Assembly (NCBI RefSeq): GCF_030817315.1
Contig: NZ_JAUSZF010000001.1
Location: forward strand, 1,906,501-1,970,500
Direction: 5' to 3'
DNA from: Sphingomonas faeni
Lineage (GTDB): Bacteria; Pseudomonadota; Alphaproteobacteria; Sphingomonadales; Sphingomonadaceae
Length of the DNA: 64,000 nt
The notes under the pieces were generated by a model. It had not been told where the DNA came from, did no database searches, and saw only the letters and a program-made list of their open reading frames with translations. Positions within the stretch are counted from its first letter, which is position 1; the number at the start of each line of letters is the position of its first letter. The position numbers and the translations under genes are program-made. This document shows, one piece after another, positions 33,715 to 43,790 of this stretch.

Positions 33715-35025
33715 ATGAAGCGCAACGCGACATGGGCCGCAGGGGCACTTCTGGCGGGACTGTTTACGGGGTTAGGGTCGGGAACGTCCGAGGCCCAGAC
33801 GGTCGATGAAAATCTCATCACGCCCAACCTTCCACTGGAGTTCGATCGCGGTCGCAATGTCGGCGTGCTTCAGCGTGAGCGGCCTGAATATCAGGCGGTC
33901 GGCGTCCGGCTGTTGAACTTTACGTTCTACCCCAGAGTGGAAGCCGGCATCGGCTATACGGACAACGCTTACCAGATCAGCGGCGGATCGGTCAGTGATG
34001 GCTTTGTGACGATCTCGCCCTCGGTAACTGCGAGCAGTAACTGGGCGGTCAACCAGCTCACCCTGGACGCGACGTATCGCGCCAAGCGGTTCTTCAGCGA
34101 AACTCCGCGTAACGAGGATAATTACAGCGTCGGCGCCAATGGCCGACTCGATGTTACTCGCAGCTTTACCCTGGATACGCAGCTGCGCACGGCGCGCAAC
34201 ACGGAACCCCGTGCTTCGGCTGCCTCGCCGCAAGATGCGGCAGAAGCCGTGCAGTACCGGCAGACCAGCGGGGGAATCGGCGCCACGTTCAGCGGCGCAA
34301 AAGTCCGGGGCCAGGTAAACGCGAACTTTGACAGACTGTCGTTCGACGACGTTCGCACCTTCGCGGGCGGTACCCTCGATCAGAATAATCGTGACCAGAC
34401 GGTATTGCGGGTCACTGGCCGCGGCGAGTTCGCGATCTCGCCTGATACTTCGTTGTTCGCGCAGGTGGGCCATACCGACACGCAATATGATCAGCCACTT
34501 GCCTTCCGCGTCCCCAACCGTGATTCGAAGGAAATCAACCTTCTGGGCGGGGCGACCTTCGATCTGTCGGCGCTGATCCGCGGGGCCGTCGGCGTGGGCT
34601 ATGTCGATCGACGCTATAATGCGCCGATCTACAGGGATCTGTCGGGTTTCGCGACCGAAGCGAAGATCGAGTATTTTCCGTCACAACTCACGACCCTCGG
34701 CGTCACCGTCCGTCGGACGGTACAGGACAGCTATTTCTTTAACTCCAGCGGCTATTTCGCCACCGCTGGCGCAGTCCGCGTCGATCACGAATTGCTGCGC
34801 AACCTGTTGCTGAACGCGCAGGTCGCCTACGAGGTCGACGATTTCACGGAGAATGCCGGCTCCATCAAGATTTTCCGCGTGAGTGGCGGTGGCCGGTATC
34901 TGCTCAGCCGCAGGTTCGGCTTCGGCTTCGTCATCGGCCACGACAAGCGTTCCGGAACCGGCGACATCGCGACCAACACGTTCAACGAGACGCGGGCATT
35001 GATTTCTGTCATCGTTCAACGATAA
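33715..35025 (+). CDS. Outer-membrane beta-barrel protein of the EPS export system
   Basis: 436 residues, signal peptide about 1-24. The mature part alternates short amphipathic strands: FYPRVEAGIGYTDNAYQISG, LTLDATYRAKRFF, LRVTGRGEFAISPDTSLFAQ, KEINLLGGATFDLS, and ends with ALISVIVQR, a plausible barrel C-terminus. It matches the putative beta-barrel porin 2 group that accompanies polysaccharide export proteins in alphaproteobacteria. The likely role is to complete the outer-membrane secretion channel, since the export protein here lacks the Wza lipid anchor (inference). It lies 25 bases before the kinase gene. Confidence 0.8.
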   Translation: MKRNATWAAGALLAGLFTGLGSGTSEAQTVDENLITPNLPLEFDRGRNVGVLQRERPEYQAVGVRLLNFTFYPRVEAGIGYTDNAYQISGGSVSDGFVTISPSVTASSNWAVNQLTLDATYRAKRFFSETPRNEDNYSVGANGRLDVTRSFTLDTQLRTARNTEPRASAASPQDAAEAVQYRQTSGGIGATFSGAKVRGQVNANFDRLSFDDVRTFAGGTLDQNNRDQTVLRVTGRGEFAISPDTSLFAQVGHTDTQYDQPLAFRVPNRDSKEINLLGGATFDLSALIRGAVGVGYVDRRYNAPIYRDLSGFATEAKIEYFPSQLTTLGVTVRRTVQDSYFFNSSGYFATAGAVRVDHELLRNLLLNAQVAYEVDDFTENAGSIKIFRVSGGGRYLLSRRFGFGFVIGHDKRSGTGDIATNTFNETRALISVIVQR

Positions 35026-35050
35026 TTTTTGCCGAGGGCGTTTCTAACTC

Positions 35051-37210
35051 ATGAACGTACAGCCTGTGGGCGGTGATACCGCGCCGGTCAGCCGCTTCGA
35101 TCAGTCGCGGCACATGGAACGACGTCCCGTCACGTTGGGTTCGCTGGGCGATGCGATTCGGCGGCGCTGGTGGGTGGTCGCGGCTAGTGCGATCACGCTA
35201 TTCATCCTTGCGATCGCGACCAGCCTGCTGCTGACGCCCAAGTATGACGCCTTTACCAAGGTGCGGATCATCCCCAACGGTCAGCCCGCGCTGGGCACCG
35301 AGGGTAGCGACCGGCCGCTCGACACGACCGCCGTGAACACCGAGGTTACGGTGATCGGCTCGCGCAACGTCGCACGCAAGGTCGTTACCGACCTTGGTCT
35401 CTACCGCGACCCGGAGTTCGCGCCCGTCAAGGACGGTACCGTCGCGCCATCACGCGACGAGGCTATCGACGCGGCGACGACCAGCGTGATCAACACGCTC
35501 AACATCGGCCGAAACGAAAAAAGCTATGTGGTCACGATCGGCTTCCGCTCACCGGATCCGGTCAAGGCTGCGCGAATCGCCAACGCCATTGCGGAGACGT
35601 ATGTCGCCGGCACCGCCGACGCGCTCGCCGACAACGCTTCTCGCCAGTCCGCTTCGATCGAGGGCCGTCTGCGTGAGCTGGGGTCGGAGGTAGAGACCGC
35701 CGATCGTCAGCTCGCTCAGTATCGCATCCAGAGCGGCATTTCGAAGGGCGGCGCCGGCGGCACCATTACCGATCAGCAGATCGGTCCGCTTTCCTCGCAG
35801 CTTGCTACGGCGGATTCGGAAGCCGCTGCCGCTCAGTCCAATGTGTCGGTCGCCGAACGCCAGATCGCCACGGGCGGTACGGAGGCAGTGTCGGCAGTGC
35901 TATCGTCGACGGTGATCGCCGACCTGCGTCGCCAACGCGCCGAGGCCGAGAAGCGTAGCGCCGAACTGAGCGCCAAATACGGCCTGCGATTCCCGCTGGT
36001 GCTGCAGGTCAGCAAGCAGATCGACTCGCTCGACAGCCAGATACGCCAGGAGGCCCAGCGCATCATCGGCGGGCTTCGCAGCGAGGCGGCTGCGGCGCGG
36101 GCTCGTGCCGACAGCTTGCGTGGCCAGCTTAGTGTTCTGAAGGGCGCGATAGCTCGTGATGACCGGGCTTCGGTTTCTGCCAGCAGCCTCGAGCGCAATG
36201 CCGAAGCCAAGCGGACCGCCTACACGCGTCTTGCCCAGGCTGCTCAGCAGAACAGTCAGGCCGCACGCCTGTCGCAGCCGCAGGCTGACATCGTCGAAAA
36301 TGCGACGATTCCGCTCCGCCCCAGCTTCCCCAACATCAAGGCTGCTGGCGCATCGGGGTTGTTGCTCGGCCTGGCCCTGGGCATCGGCGGCGTATTGCTG
36401 GCCGAGGGCATGCAGTCGAGCATCCGTAAACCGGAGGACGTCGAGGTTCTGCTCGGGGTACCGTTCATAACGGCCGTGCCGCTGTTGCGGAAGAAGGGGC
36501 GCTTCTTCTCGCGCAAGGCCGTCAACCCGGCGGGTACGTTGCTGTCGAACCCGATGACGATCTATGCCGAGGCATTCCGTACGATACGGGGCCATATCGT
36601 CGGCAACGGCCAGCGCGCGCCGCTGCGGGTGATCGCACTCGCCTCGACCCTGCCGGGCGAGGGCAAGACGACCAGCTCGTTGTCGCTGGCCAGGGTGATG
36701 GCGCTGAGCGGCGACAAGGTGTTGCTGGTCGACATGGACGTCCGCCGTGCCGGCCTCGCGCGCGCGCTACAGCTCAACACATCGGCCGGGCTGGTCGAAG
36801 TGCTGGCCGGCACCGCGACGCTCGACGATGCGATCGTCGACGATCAGGTGCCTGGCCTGAAACTGCTCCCGGTTCGCCAGCCTACGTTCTCGGCCGAGGA
36901 CCTGTTCGGCGGCGGCGCCATCGACGAACTGTTGGCCAAGTTGAAGGGTGAATTTGACTATGTACTCCTCGACACCCCCCCCATGCTAGGCATCGCCGAC
37001 GCACGAACGCTCGCGACCAAGGTCGATGGCGTATTGCTACTAATCAAGTGGAATTCGACGCCGATTCCGGTAATCGACGCGGCGCTGGCGGGTTTGGAGC
37101 AAGACGGCGCGGCGGTGATCGGCGCAGCCCTGACCATGGTCGACCCGAATTCCGAAGCAATGGGCGCTCATTACTACTCCGCTCACTACTCTGCGTATTA
37201 CCAGAACTAA
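35051..37210 (+). CDS. Fused polysaccharide co-polymerase and BY-type tyrosine kinase
   Basis: 719 residues, Wzz-like N-terminal part plus CpsD/CapB-like C-terminal part in one chain. TM1 about 40-60, a periplasmic coiled-coil-rich region (about 180-420, GNVR-type), TM2 about 434-452, then the kinase domain: Walker A STLPGEGKTTSS, Walker A' VLLVDMDVRR and Walker B DYVLLDTPP. A tyrosine-rich tail (HYYSAHYSAYYQN) is the autophosphorylation cluster. Controls chain length and assembly of the exopolysaccharide. Sphingan clusters often encode these as two proteins (GelC/GelE); here they are fused. Confidence 0.92.
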   Translation: MNVQPVGGDTAPVSRFDQSRHMERRPVTLGSLGDAIRRRWWVVAASAITLFILAIATSLLLTPKYDAFTKVRIIPNGQPALGTEGSDRPLDTTAVNTEVTVIGSRNVARKVVTDLGLYRDPEFAPVKDGTVAPSRDEAIDAATTSVINTLNIGRNEKSYVVTIGFRSPDPVKAARIANAIAETYVAGTADALADNASRQSASIEGRLRELGSEVETADRQLAQYRIQSGISKGGAGGTITDQQIGPLSSQLATADSEAAAAQSNVSVAERQIATGGTEAVSAVLSSTVIADLRRQRAEAEKRSAELSAKYGLRFPLVLQVSKQIDSLDSQIRQEAQRIIGGLRSEAAAARARADSLRGQLSVLKGAIARDDRASVSASSLERNAEAKRTAYTRLAQAAQQNSQAARLSQPQADIVENATIPLRPSFPNIKAAGASGLLLGLALGIGGVLLAEGMQSSIRKPEDVEVLLGVPFITAVPLLRKKGRFFSRKAVNPAGTLLSNPMTIYAEAFRTIRGHIVGNGQRAPLRVIALASTLPGEGKTTSSLSLARVMALSGDKVLLVDMDVRRAGLARALQLNTSAGLVEVLAGTATLDDAIVDDQVPGLKLLPVRQPTFSAEDLFGGGAIDELLAKLKGEFDYVLLDTPPMLGIADARTLATKVDGVLLLIKWNSTPIPVIDAALAGLEQDGAAVIGAALTMVDPNSEAMGAHYYSAHYSAYYQN

Positions 37211-37225
37211 ACGCGAGCTCGGCAG

Positions 37226-37859
37226 GTGATCGGCCGGTTCAAATATGCCAGTTTGGCAGTCATGACCGTCACCGCTGCCGTATCTACGCTCGATATGATC
37301 CGGGGGCGGCGGGTGGAGGCGGTCCGTGCGGTATTCGCCAGCCCGTCGCGGATGGGGCGCGATCAGTTGCTCGCCGACTGGGAACGTCACCGCGGAAATG
37401 AGCAAACGATGTTGGCTGCAGCTACGCCGCCGGAAGCTCTCGCGCTGGCGGCGTTGTGGATCGATCAGGCGGCAGCCTCGCCACCGCCGCTCCAGAAACG
37501 GGGCGCTCGCATATGCCGACACTCTGCTCGCAGAAGTGCAGCACGACAGGCCGCAAGCACCAGGCGCCTCGTTGCTCAAGGTCCGCGCCGACCTGGTGCG
37601 GTACGGGCAGCCGGGACGATCAACGATCGTTGCATTCGCGCGGAGCTACGACCACGCCGGCTTCCTCCGCGATGAGGGGATGTGGCGCCTCGCCTTTGCG
37701 GCCATTTACTGGCGCGCTTTACCGGACAGGACTCGTACGGCTGCAGTGAACGAGGCCGTGTGGCTGGCTCGTGTCGACGGGCGACAGCGTATCGCGGTCG
37801 AGCAACTGGTGGCCGGCACCCCCCTCGCGCTGCCAGTCGCGTTTCGCCTGATCAGCTGA
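37226..37859 (+). pseudogene. Hypothetical EPS-locus gene, apparently frameshifted
   Basis: From GTG 37226 one frame reads an N-terminal membrane-anchored start (FKYASLAVMTVTAAVSTLDM) up to about 37488. The protein then continues sensibly in the next frame (ALAYADTLLAEVQ ... VAFRLIS) to TGA 37859. The change is at CTCCAGAAACGGG near 37490-37500: one extra A would restore a continuous protein of about 210 residues. Either a true frameshift or a one-base error in an A run. No family is recognised; it follows the co-polymerase gene closely, so it is probably an accessory of chain-length control. It overlaps the end of the convergent polymerase gene by 8 bases. Confidence 0.6.
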
Positions 37860-39135
37860 CGTCGGGCGAGCGAGCCGGTCTCCCTCCCCACAGCACGCCC
37901 AACAGCACACAACTCAAGGCGCCGATCGCCGGCACATTCCATGCGACGTCGACCATGGATGCGCCCGCTGCAATGCCTAGAGCGCCGATCAGCCCGATGT
38001 CGTCCACCCGCCACGCACGTCGTGCAACGTTCACGCCTATGACGGCGACGCCGGCACTCAGCATGAGTAAAGCTGGCCACCCCGCCTCCAGCGCAATTTG
38101 AAGAGGTGCGTTATGCGCGGCGCCGAAGCTCCAGAAACGTAACGCCGTCGCAGGGGCAAGGCGTGCTTGATTGAGCTCGAAGAAACTGCCGGGTCCCCAC
38201 CCCCACAGCGGCGCATCCATCGAGTAACTCCAATACGTCGTGATGATATCCCAGCGCGACAGGCTATCGATCGGCAGCGCCCGGTAGCGCGGGAACAGTG
38301 CTTCACCGCCGACATACGCTACCCCGATGATCACCAATCCCAGCGGCAGGGCCAACTCCGCAGCCTGTCGCGTGCGGCCTAAATGCGACGCAGCACGACG
38401 TTGCCAGATCACTGCGATCATCACGATCATTGCCGCGAGCGTGAGTGTGAACGCAGACCGTGATTGCGTCGCCATGCATAACACCAGCGCCGCGATCAAC
38501 GGCACCCAGAACAGCCGTGTCAGCCACCCCCGGTGGACCTCGGTTCGACCCCGTATCACTGCCAAGCACAGTGTGGCGGTCATCCCGAAATAGGTGCCCG
38601 CCGCGTTCCAATTCCCGATGGTAGCGGCAAACCGCCCCTGCCCTGTGCCAGCGAGGAACTGCCAGGGTAGCGGGGTGAGGATTACGGAAACAGCATAACA
38701 TCCACCAGCAGCAGCCAACCACACCAGCAAAGGTCGGACGTTGCGAAGACGGTAGGTTACGGCGCAGGCGGCCATGACAAGAGATACTTGGCTGATCGCT
38801 TCGGCCAACGCTGGCATCAGCCGGTCCGGCGCAGGGTTGGGCGGGACATCTAGCGCAGTTGCGACCCCGATCGGCATCAGCCGAGGAATTCCCGCCCACA
38901 ACAACGCGGCGCAAAAGAGTATCAGCGGCGCTCGCATCCGCACCCAGATGCGCGACGAGGGCTCGACAGCCAGTAGGATCATCCCGGCGACCAGCACATT
39001 GACCAACGCCGCGGCGGGGCGCGTTGCCCAATCATTGCTGCCCCCCGCTGCTACCTCAAGCGTGATCGTCGCGGCGAGCAGAGGGGGTGCCCAACGCATG
39101 CCTCGCCAATACAGGGCGATAGCGGTCTGAGCCAT
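37852..39135 (-). CDS. O-antigen ligase/Wzy-type polymerase
   Basis: 427 residues from ATG 39135, four bases after the stop of the upstream gene; an in-frame TTG at 39162 is an alternative. About 11 hydrophobic helices. The O-antigen ligase (Wzy_C) domain is marked by GNWNAAGTYFGM, a CMATQSRSAF cytoplasmic loop and the large periplasmic loop with SRWDIITTYW and LWGWGPGSFFEL. Probable polymerase of exopolysaccharide repeat units, or ligase. A second polymerase-like gene lies at 45904. It is last in the leftward glycosyltransferase operon. Confidence 0.85.
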   Translation of the reverse strand: MAQTAIALYWRGMRWAPPLLAATITLEVAAGGSNDWATRPAAALVNVLVAGMILLAVEPSSRIWVRMRAPLILFCAALLWAGIPRLMPIGVATALDVPPNPAPDRLMPALAEAISQVSLVMAACAVTYRLRNVRPLLVWLAAAGGCYAVSVILTPLPWQFLAGTGQGRFAATIGNWNAAGTYFGMTATLCLAVIRGRTEVHRGWLTRLFWVPLIAALVLCMATQSRSAFTLTLAAMIVMIAVIWQRRAASHLGRTRQAAELALPLGLVIIGVAYVGGEALFPRYRALPIDSLSRWDIITTYWSYSMDAPLWGWGPGSFFELNQARLAPATALRFWSFGAAHNAPLQIALEAGWPALLMLSAGVAVIGVNVARRAWRVDDIGLIGALGIAAGASMVDVAWNVPAIGALSCVLLGVLWGGRPARSPDVS

Positions 39136-39139
39136 GGCG

Positions 39140-40243
39140 TTAAGCTGTACGGGGCGCGGCAAACCGCTTGATTGTCTCCACTATGCGCCGCCCTGCCGCG
39201 TCCCACGTGAACTGGTCGCTTTGCAGGCGGCCAGCCTCGACCAATCGTTCGCGCAGGCCCGGCTCGTCACGTATGCGGAGGATGGCGCCCTTCCAAGCAT
39301 CGGGATCGTGCGGATTGGCGTACAATGCGGCATCCTCGCATACTTCGGGCAACGCGCCGCAGGGAGCAAGTAGCGCCGGGCAGCCGAGCATCATCGCCTC
39401 TAGAGGAGGAAGACCGAAGCCTTCGGTCAGCGACGGCATGGCGAAGCACAATGCATCTTCCATCAGCGCACGCATTTGCCCGTCGCTGACCTTGCCGGCA
39501 AAGATCGTGCCCGGAGGTACCGCAAGCCCTTGTGCGGCAAACTCATCTGCGTCCGCACCCCCGATGAGTACCAGCCGAGTGTGACCCAGCCCACCTCGAC
39601 CGAACGCACGCAGCAGCACCTGGATATTCTTGTGGTGCTGCGTGTTCGCCAGCGCGAGTACGTATCCCCGGGGGACCAGACCATGCGCTTCATTGACCGT
39701 GAGATCGGGCGTGAAACCACGAACATGATCGACGCCGTTGTAGATCACCGTAATCCGATCGGCCGGCGCGACACCAAACTCGACGAGTTGTCGTGCCGAA
39801 AATTCGGACACGGTTAAAATCTGAAGGTGGCGTCTCCCGAGGCGCGGCAGAACAAATCGATACCATTGGCGAAAGGCGCGCGAATAAGATGACGGCATGC
39901 TGTAGACCTGCGCGTCATGGATCATGGTGATCGCGTGCTTTGACGTGATCGGGGCCATGTTGCACAGGTTCAGCAGCAAGCTTCCCTTGGCGTAGAGCGG
40001 CAGTTCGAACTGCTCCCATGCCTGCCCTCGAAGCCGAGCACCGCTCTCCAACGGCAGGCCGCCATCATAGTCCTTTGTGCTATCACCGGGGCAGCGCACC
40101 CTGATGCCCTTGTCGAACAAATGATCGAGCTGATCGGCGTGTTTTTCAACCTGATGCAGTAACTCTCGCGCTACGCGTTGAACGCCGGTTTGTTTTGCCG
40201 CCAAGAAGCGACCATTGATCAGGAGGCTATGATAAGAGCGCAT
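39140..40243 (-). CDS. Glycosyltransferase family 4
   Basis: 367 residues, GT-B fold. The N-terminus LLINGRFLAAKQTGVQRVARE and the HDAQVYSMPSSYSRAFR segment are typical of mannosyltransferase-like GT4 enzymes. The C-terminal donor domain has VLALANTQHHKNIQ and the EX7E motif in SLTEGFGLPPLEAM. Cytoplasmic; it adds one sugar to the lipid-linked EPS repeat unit, donor unknown. The 227 bases between its start and the next gene hold no supported gene. Confidence 0.9.
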   Translation of the reverse strand: MRSYHSLLINGRFLAAKQTGVQRVARELLHQVEKHADQLDHLFDKGIRVRCPGDSTKDYDGGLPLESGARLRGQAWEQFELPLYAKGSLLLNLCNMAPITSKHAITMIHDAQVYSMPSSYSRAFRQWYRFVLPRLGRRHLQILTVSEFSARQLVEFGVAPADRITVIYNGVDHVRGFTPDLTVNEAHGLVPRGYVLALANTQHHKNIQVLLRAFGRGGLGHTRLVLIGGADADEFAAQGLAVPPGTIFAGKVSDGQMRALMEDALCFAMPSLTEGFGLPPLEAMMLGCPALLAPCGALPEVCEDAALYANPHDPDAWKGAILRIRDEPGLRERLVEAGRLQSDQFTWDAAGRRIVETIKRFAAPRTA

Positions 40244-40470
40244 AGCCTCAGCGCCACCCGGCCGTGGAACGGATCGGCGCCGTTGGTAGGCAGTTCAGCA
40301 TTTCAGGTTCAAAATTGGCATAGTGCATATTCCAGGAAGCTACGGCAACTAGTCGCCGAAGAACATTACCGATATCCATGGAACGTACCCAATCGATCTT
40401 GCCGTGGATACGCTCGGGGTCACAGCACTCTTCTCTCCATGACGATGCTGTATCGGCTCGGATCGCTACT

Positions 40471-41529
40471 CTAGCTGATGATTTCATCATACACGTCCAG
40501 CGTCGATTTCGCCATAACTGCAACCGTAAGGCCTTCTGTATCGGCGCTCGAAGCGGCACGATAGCGTGCGAGCAGAGCCGGATCGTTGATCAACGACAAT
40601 AGCGCAGCAGCCATGGCAGCCGGATCGGCCGGCGGGACCAATATCCCATGGTCAGCCCCCCCCACGGCCTCCGGCAACCCATCGACGTCCGTCGTGACCA
40701 GCGCGCAACCCATTTCACGAGCCTCGGACACCACAAGGCCAAACGGCTCGCGCAAAGATGCCAATGCGAAGATATCCACCTCGGCCAGCACCTCCCGTGG
40801 GTCCCCTACATGCCCGGTGAAATGGATCGAGGCCCCCGCCCCGCTGTCGGCCGCCCGCTGTTCGTAGGCCGTGCGAAACGGTCCGTCGCCGACGATATAC
40901 AGATGAGCAGCAGGGCATTGACGATGCACGATGGCGAACGCGTCAATGAGATGATCGACTCCCTTCCGAGGGTGCAGACCACACACAGTGGCGATTGCCG
41001 GACGAGACAGGGTGGTGCGTTGCACCGGCACTGCCGGGCGCCTCGCGCCACCGATCGTGCCGTTGTGCACGATCCTCAGCTTGCTCGCCGCGACCCCGAA
41101 CCCTCGCATTTCATCATACACCGACTTGCTGACCGCGATGACGCGGTCGCCGACCCGCATGAGCGGCGCTTGCCGATCGAATGAATTGTGAACGGTCGTG
41201 ACCAACTTGTAGCCCGACGTCCACGCGACCAACCGCGCTGCGATAGCGGCAGTAACCATGTGGGCATTGACGATATCGGGGCGGATACGTCGCATTACCG
41301 GGAGCAGCGACCTTGCCATGGTAAGCATACGCAAGGGGAAAAGTCCGCGGGCGTCGGGAACGTCGATCTTGGTTACACCGTTGCGGACCAACACATCGTC
41401 AAAGTCGCCGCGCCCCGATACCAAATATACTTGGTGACCCAAAGCCGCCTGTGCACAGGCCAGATCGACCGCTACGGCAACATGTCCATTTGCCTGAAGC
41501 GTATGATTCAAGTAATGTACTATTATCAT
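40471..41529 (-). CDS. Glycosyltransferase family 4
   Basis: 352 residues. The N-terminal domain has MIIVHYLNHTLQANGHVAVA and NAHMVTAAIAARLVAW; the C-terminal domain has ATVCGLHPRKGVDHLIDAF and the EX7E motif LREPFGLVVSEAREMG. A retaining GT-B glycosyltransferase. Same strand as the other EPS glycosyltransferases. The start is ATG 41529 in an AT-rich leader; the AT-rich 84-base gap to the next gene may hold an internal promoter. Confidence 0.9.
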   Translation of the reverse strand: MIIVHYLNHTLQANGHVAVAVDLACAQAALGHQVYLVSGRGDFDDVLVRNGVTKIDVPDARGLFPLRMLTMARSLLPVMRRIRPDIVNAHMVTAAIAARLVAWTSGYKLVTTVHNSFDRQAPLMRVGDRVIAVSKSVYDEMRGFGVAASKLRIVHNGTIGGARRPAVPVQRTTLSRPAIATVCGLHPRKGVDHLIDAFAIVHRQCPAAHLYIVGDGPFRTAYEQRAADSGAGASIHFTGHVGDPREVLAEVDIFALASLREPFGLVVSEAREMGCALVTTDVDGLPEAVGGADHGILVPPADPAAMAAALLSLINDPALLARYRAASSADTEGLTVAVMAKSTLDVYDEIIS

Positions 41530-41613
41530 TTGATCGCTTCACAAATTGGAATTTGTCTAGATATAGAAAAGGTTACGCTGGCACATTTGGCTTGGCGATC
41601 AACGCCCACGCAT

Positions 41614-42486
41614 TTACATCTCGAGTATGCGTTCGGGCTTATCTTTTCTTTTCAAGACGTCGGCAATAGCCAACCAATTACCCTCTACTCGCCCCTTCCG
41701 ATCTACCCACGGCTCGGGCCGCAACGCCTTTAGGTGGTTGGCCAGCATGTTGCGGGTCAGGTTCAGCAACCCCTTGCCTACAGGCATGCTCCCCTTCCGC
41801 ATCAGATATGCAATATTGGCAACTTGGGAATATCCCAGTTTTCTACCCGAGGTGCGTCCGCCTTTCGCGCCTTGATGCACGCCGGTGAACAAGTTGCTCG
41901 TCATAATTTGCTCAGGCCGAGCGACCCTGCGCGAGAAATCGACGTCCTCTTGCCAGCCATAGAGCGGCAACCTCTCATCAAACTGCTCGCCCGAAAGGGC
42001 CGATGCTCGATAAGCCATGTTGCATCCGTAAGCGCCAGCCAGAGGCTCGAAACTGGGCGTCTGCCAGCGGTGCCGTTGGTCGAAATCGTCAACCATCTTC
42101 CGTGCGTCGGCATAGGAGATGCCCGCCGAGTTAATCCCGTCCGCAAGCAACAGGCCGCTCACGGCGACCAGATCTGGCTGCTCGGTAAACGCACGGACGA
42201 TACCCTCCAAGCAATACCGCGAAGGCACATAGTCGTCGTCGAAGAACGCAATAATATCTGGGTTCGTGGTCAAAGCCGCCATGCCTGCATTGCGCTGGGT
42301 CGTAAGACCTCCACGGCCTGTAATCACACGAGCAGATGGATCGGCAAAGTCATCGGGCAAATCGCTTGCCCGGGCAATTGAATACACCAACTCGCTCGGG
42401 GTAAGCGTCTGGTCGGCACAATGCTGCACCCACCGCCCGGCCTCGACGGGGCGACCAACAGTGGCGATGATGACAGCAACTTTCAT
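41614..42486 (-). CDS. Glycosyltransferase family 2
   Basis: 290 residues from ATG 42486 (MKVAVIIATVGR), preceded by AGGGGTGGAAAT; the frame upstream of it is not credible. GT-A fold: ATVGRPVEAGRWVQ, GLTTQRNAGM and the DxD-type metal motif in IIAFFDDDYVPS (about residues 93-96). AYGCNMAYRASA and LPLYGWQEDVDFSRRV are acceptor-side motifs (WQEDVD is the ED catalytic-base motif). Inverting sugar transfer to the EPS repeat unit. Confidence 0.9.
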   Translation of the reverse strand: MKVAVIIATVGRPVEAGRWVQHCADQTLTPSELVYSIARASDLPDDFADPSARVITGRGGLTTQRNAGMAALTTNPDIIAFFDDDYVPSRYCLEGIVRAFTEQPDLVAVSGLLLADGINSAGISYADARKMVDDFDQRHRWQTPSFEPLAGAYGCNMAYRASALSGEQFDERLPLYGWQEDVDFSRRVARPEQIMTSNLFTGVHQGAKGGRTSGRKLGYSQVANIAYLMRKGSMPVGKGLLNLTRNMLANHLKALRPEPWVDRKGRVEGNWLAIADVLKRKDKPERILEM

Positions 42487-42617
42487 ATTTCCACCCCTAA
42501 AGGACACCCGCTCAGGTGTCATGTGGATCCCATGCAGTCAGCAGGGATAGCTTACCGATCAACCGGCCCTACGACGATCTCGGACAAACTACTCGTCGAT
42601 CACGCCACCTGGCTCGA

Positions 42618-43790
42618 CTAGTCAGCGGCATTGCTCCCAGCGCCGTCGCCGAACACCCGACGGGTGGCCACCTTTACCGCCGCCGAGAAGCCCTCGACGA
42701 ACCGCGCTCTCGTGAAATTTTGCGCCTGAAGGATCGCCGCGGCTGGATCGAATCCGGGCAACCAGATGTCGAACCGATCCAGCGTTTCCATCACCGCCTC
42801 GGCTGTCTGCTCGGGGATGTACAAACCCGTAACGCCATCGACGACCGTCTCGGTCCCGCCTCCACGGCCATAAACCAGCACCGGACGCCCCGCCGCCTGG
42901 GACTCGACGGGAATGATCCCGAAATCCTCCTCGGCAGTGAACACCAGAGCGCGCGCGGTCGCGTAGGCTTCGCGCAACTGATCGAATTTCATCCGCGTCG
43001 TGAACCGGATATTCGGTCCGCCGCGTTTCTTGAGGTCCGCGAGCATCGATCCGTCGCCGATGACATGGAGCTTGCGCCCGGATCGGGTGAATGCGTCCAC
43101 GGCGATGTCCGGGCGCTTATACGGCACGAGCTGCCCGACCCAGATGAACTCGTCGGATACCGCATCACTCTGATGGAATTGCTCGACATCGACCGGCGGG
43201 TAGACCACCGTCGCCTCACGCCCCCAGAATTTGCGGATGCGACGACGTACGAAATGGCTATTCGCCATGATCAGGTCGGGACGACTGGCGCTTGCGTGGT
43301 CCCAGATCCGCAGCCGCGGCGCGACCTTGGACAAAAACAGCTTGGCCCCGCGCCCACCCGCACCGACATATGCGTGATACTGGTCCCAGATGTAGCGCAT
43401 GGGCGAGTGACAGTAGGTGACGTGCACCGCATCGGGGCGGGTAATCACACCCTTGGCGGGCCCTGCTTCACAACTGATAACAAGATCATAGGCGCTAAGA
43501 TCCAGCTCCTCGAGCGCACGTGGCATCAGCGCCAGATATTTCTGGTAATGTTTCCGCGCACCCGGAAGCTTGGCAATGCTCGTCGTAAAGATACGGTGCC
43601 TTTTCAGCACTTGCGACAGAGCGTCATGGTCGACGACATGGGTAAAGATATCCGCGTCCGGATAGAGCTCGCATATGCGCTCGAGCACCCGCTCGCCCCC
43701 CCGCATGGTGACCAGCCAATAATGGATGATCGCAACGCGCGGCACAGCGGCAGGATGCGCCGCAACACTGTCGGACATCTGTACGGTCAT
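42618..43790 (-). CDS. Glycosyltransferase family 4
   Basis: 390 residues from ATG 43790, which overlaps the stop of the upstream priming transferase (ATGA, 43787-43790); the 63 codons open further upstream are shadow. VAIIHYWLVTMRGGERVLE at the N-terminus, then HVTYCHSPMRYIWDQYHAY and ANSHFVRRRIRKFWGRE. The EX7E-type motif is in FTAEEDFGIIPVESQAAG. Closely matches the WbaZ-like GT4 group that often follows priming transferases, so it probably adds the second sugar. Confidence 0.9.
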   Translation of the reverse strand: MTVQMSDSVAAHPAAVPRVAIIHYWLVTMRGGERVLERICELYPDADIFTHVVDHDALSQVLKRHRIFTTSIAKLPGARKHYQKYLALMPRALEELDLSAYDLVISCEAGPAKGVITRPDAVHVTYCHSPMRYIWDQYHAYVGAGGRGAKLFLSKVAPRLRIWDHASASRPDLIMANSHFVRRRIRKFWGREATVVYPPVDVEQFHQSDAVSDEFIWVGQLVPYKRPDIAVDAFTRSGRKLHVIGDGSMLADLKKRGGPNIRFTTRMKFDQLREAYATARALVFTAEEDFGIIPVESQAAGRPVLVYGRGGGTETVVDGVTGLYIPEQTAEAVMETLDRFDIWLPGFDPAAAILQAQNFTRARFVEGFSAAVKVATRRVFGDGAGSNAAD

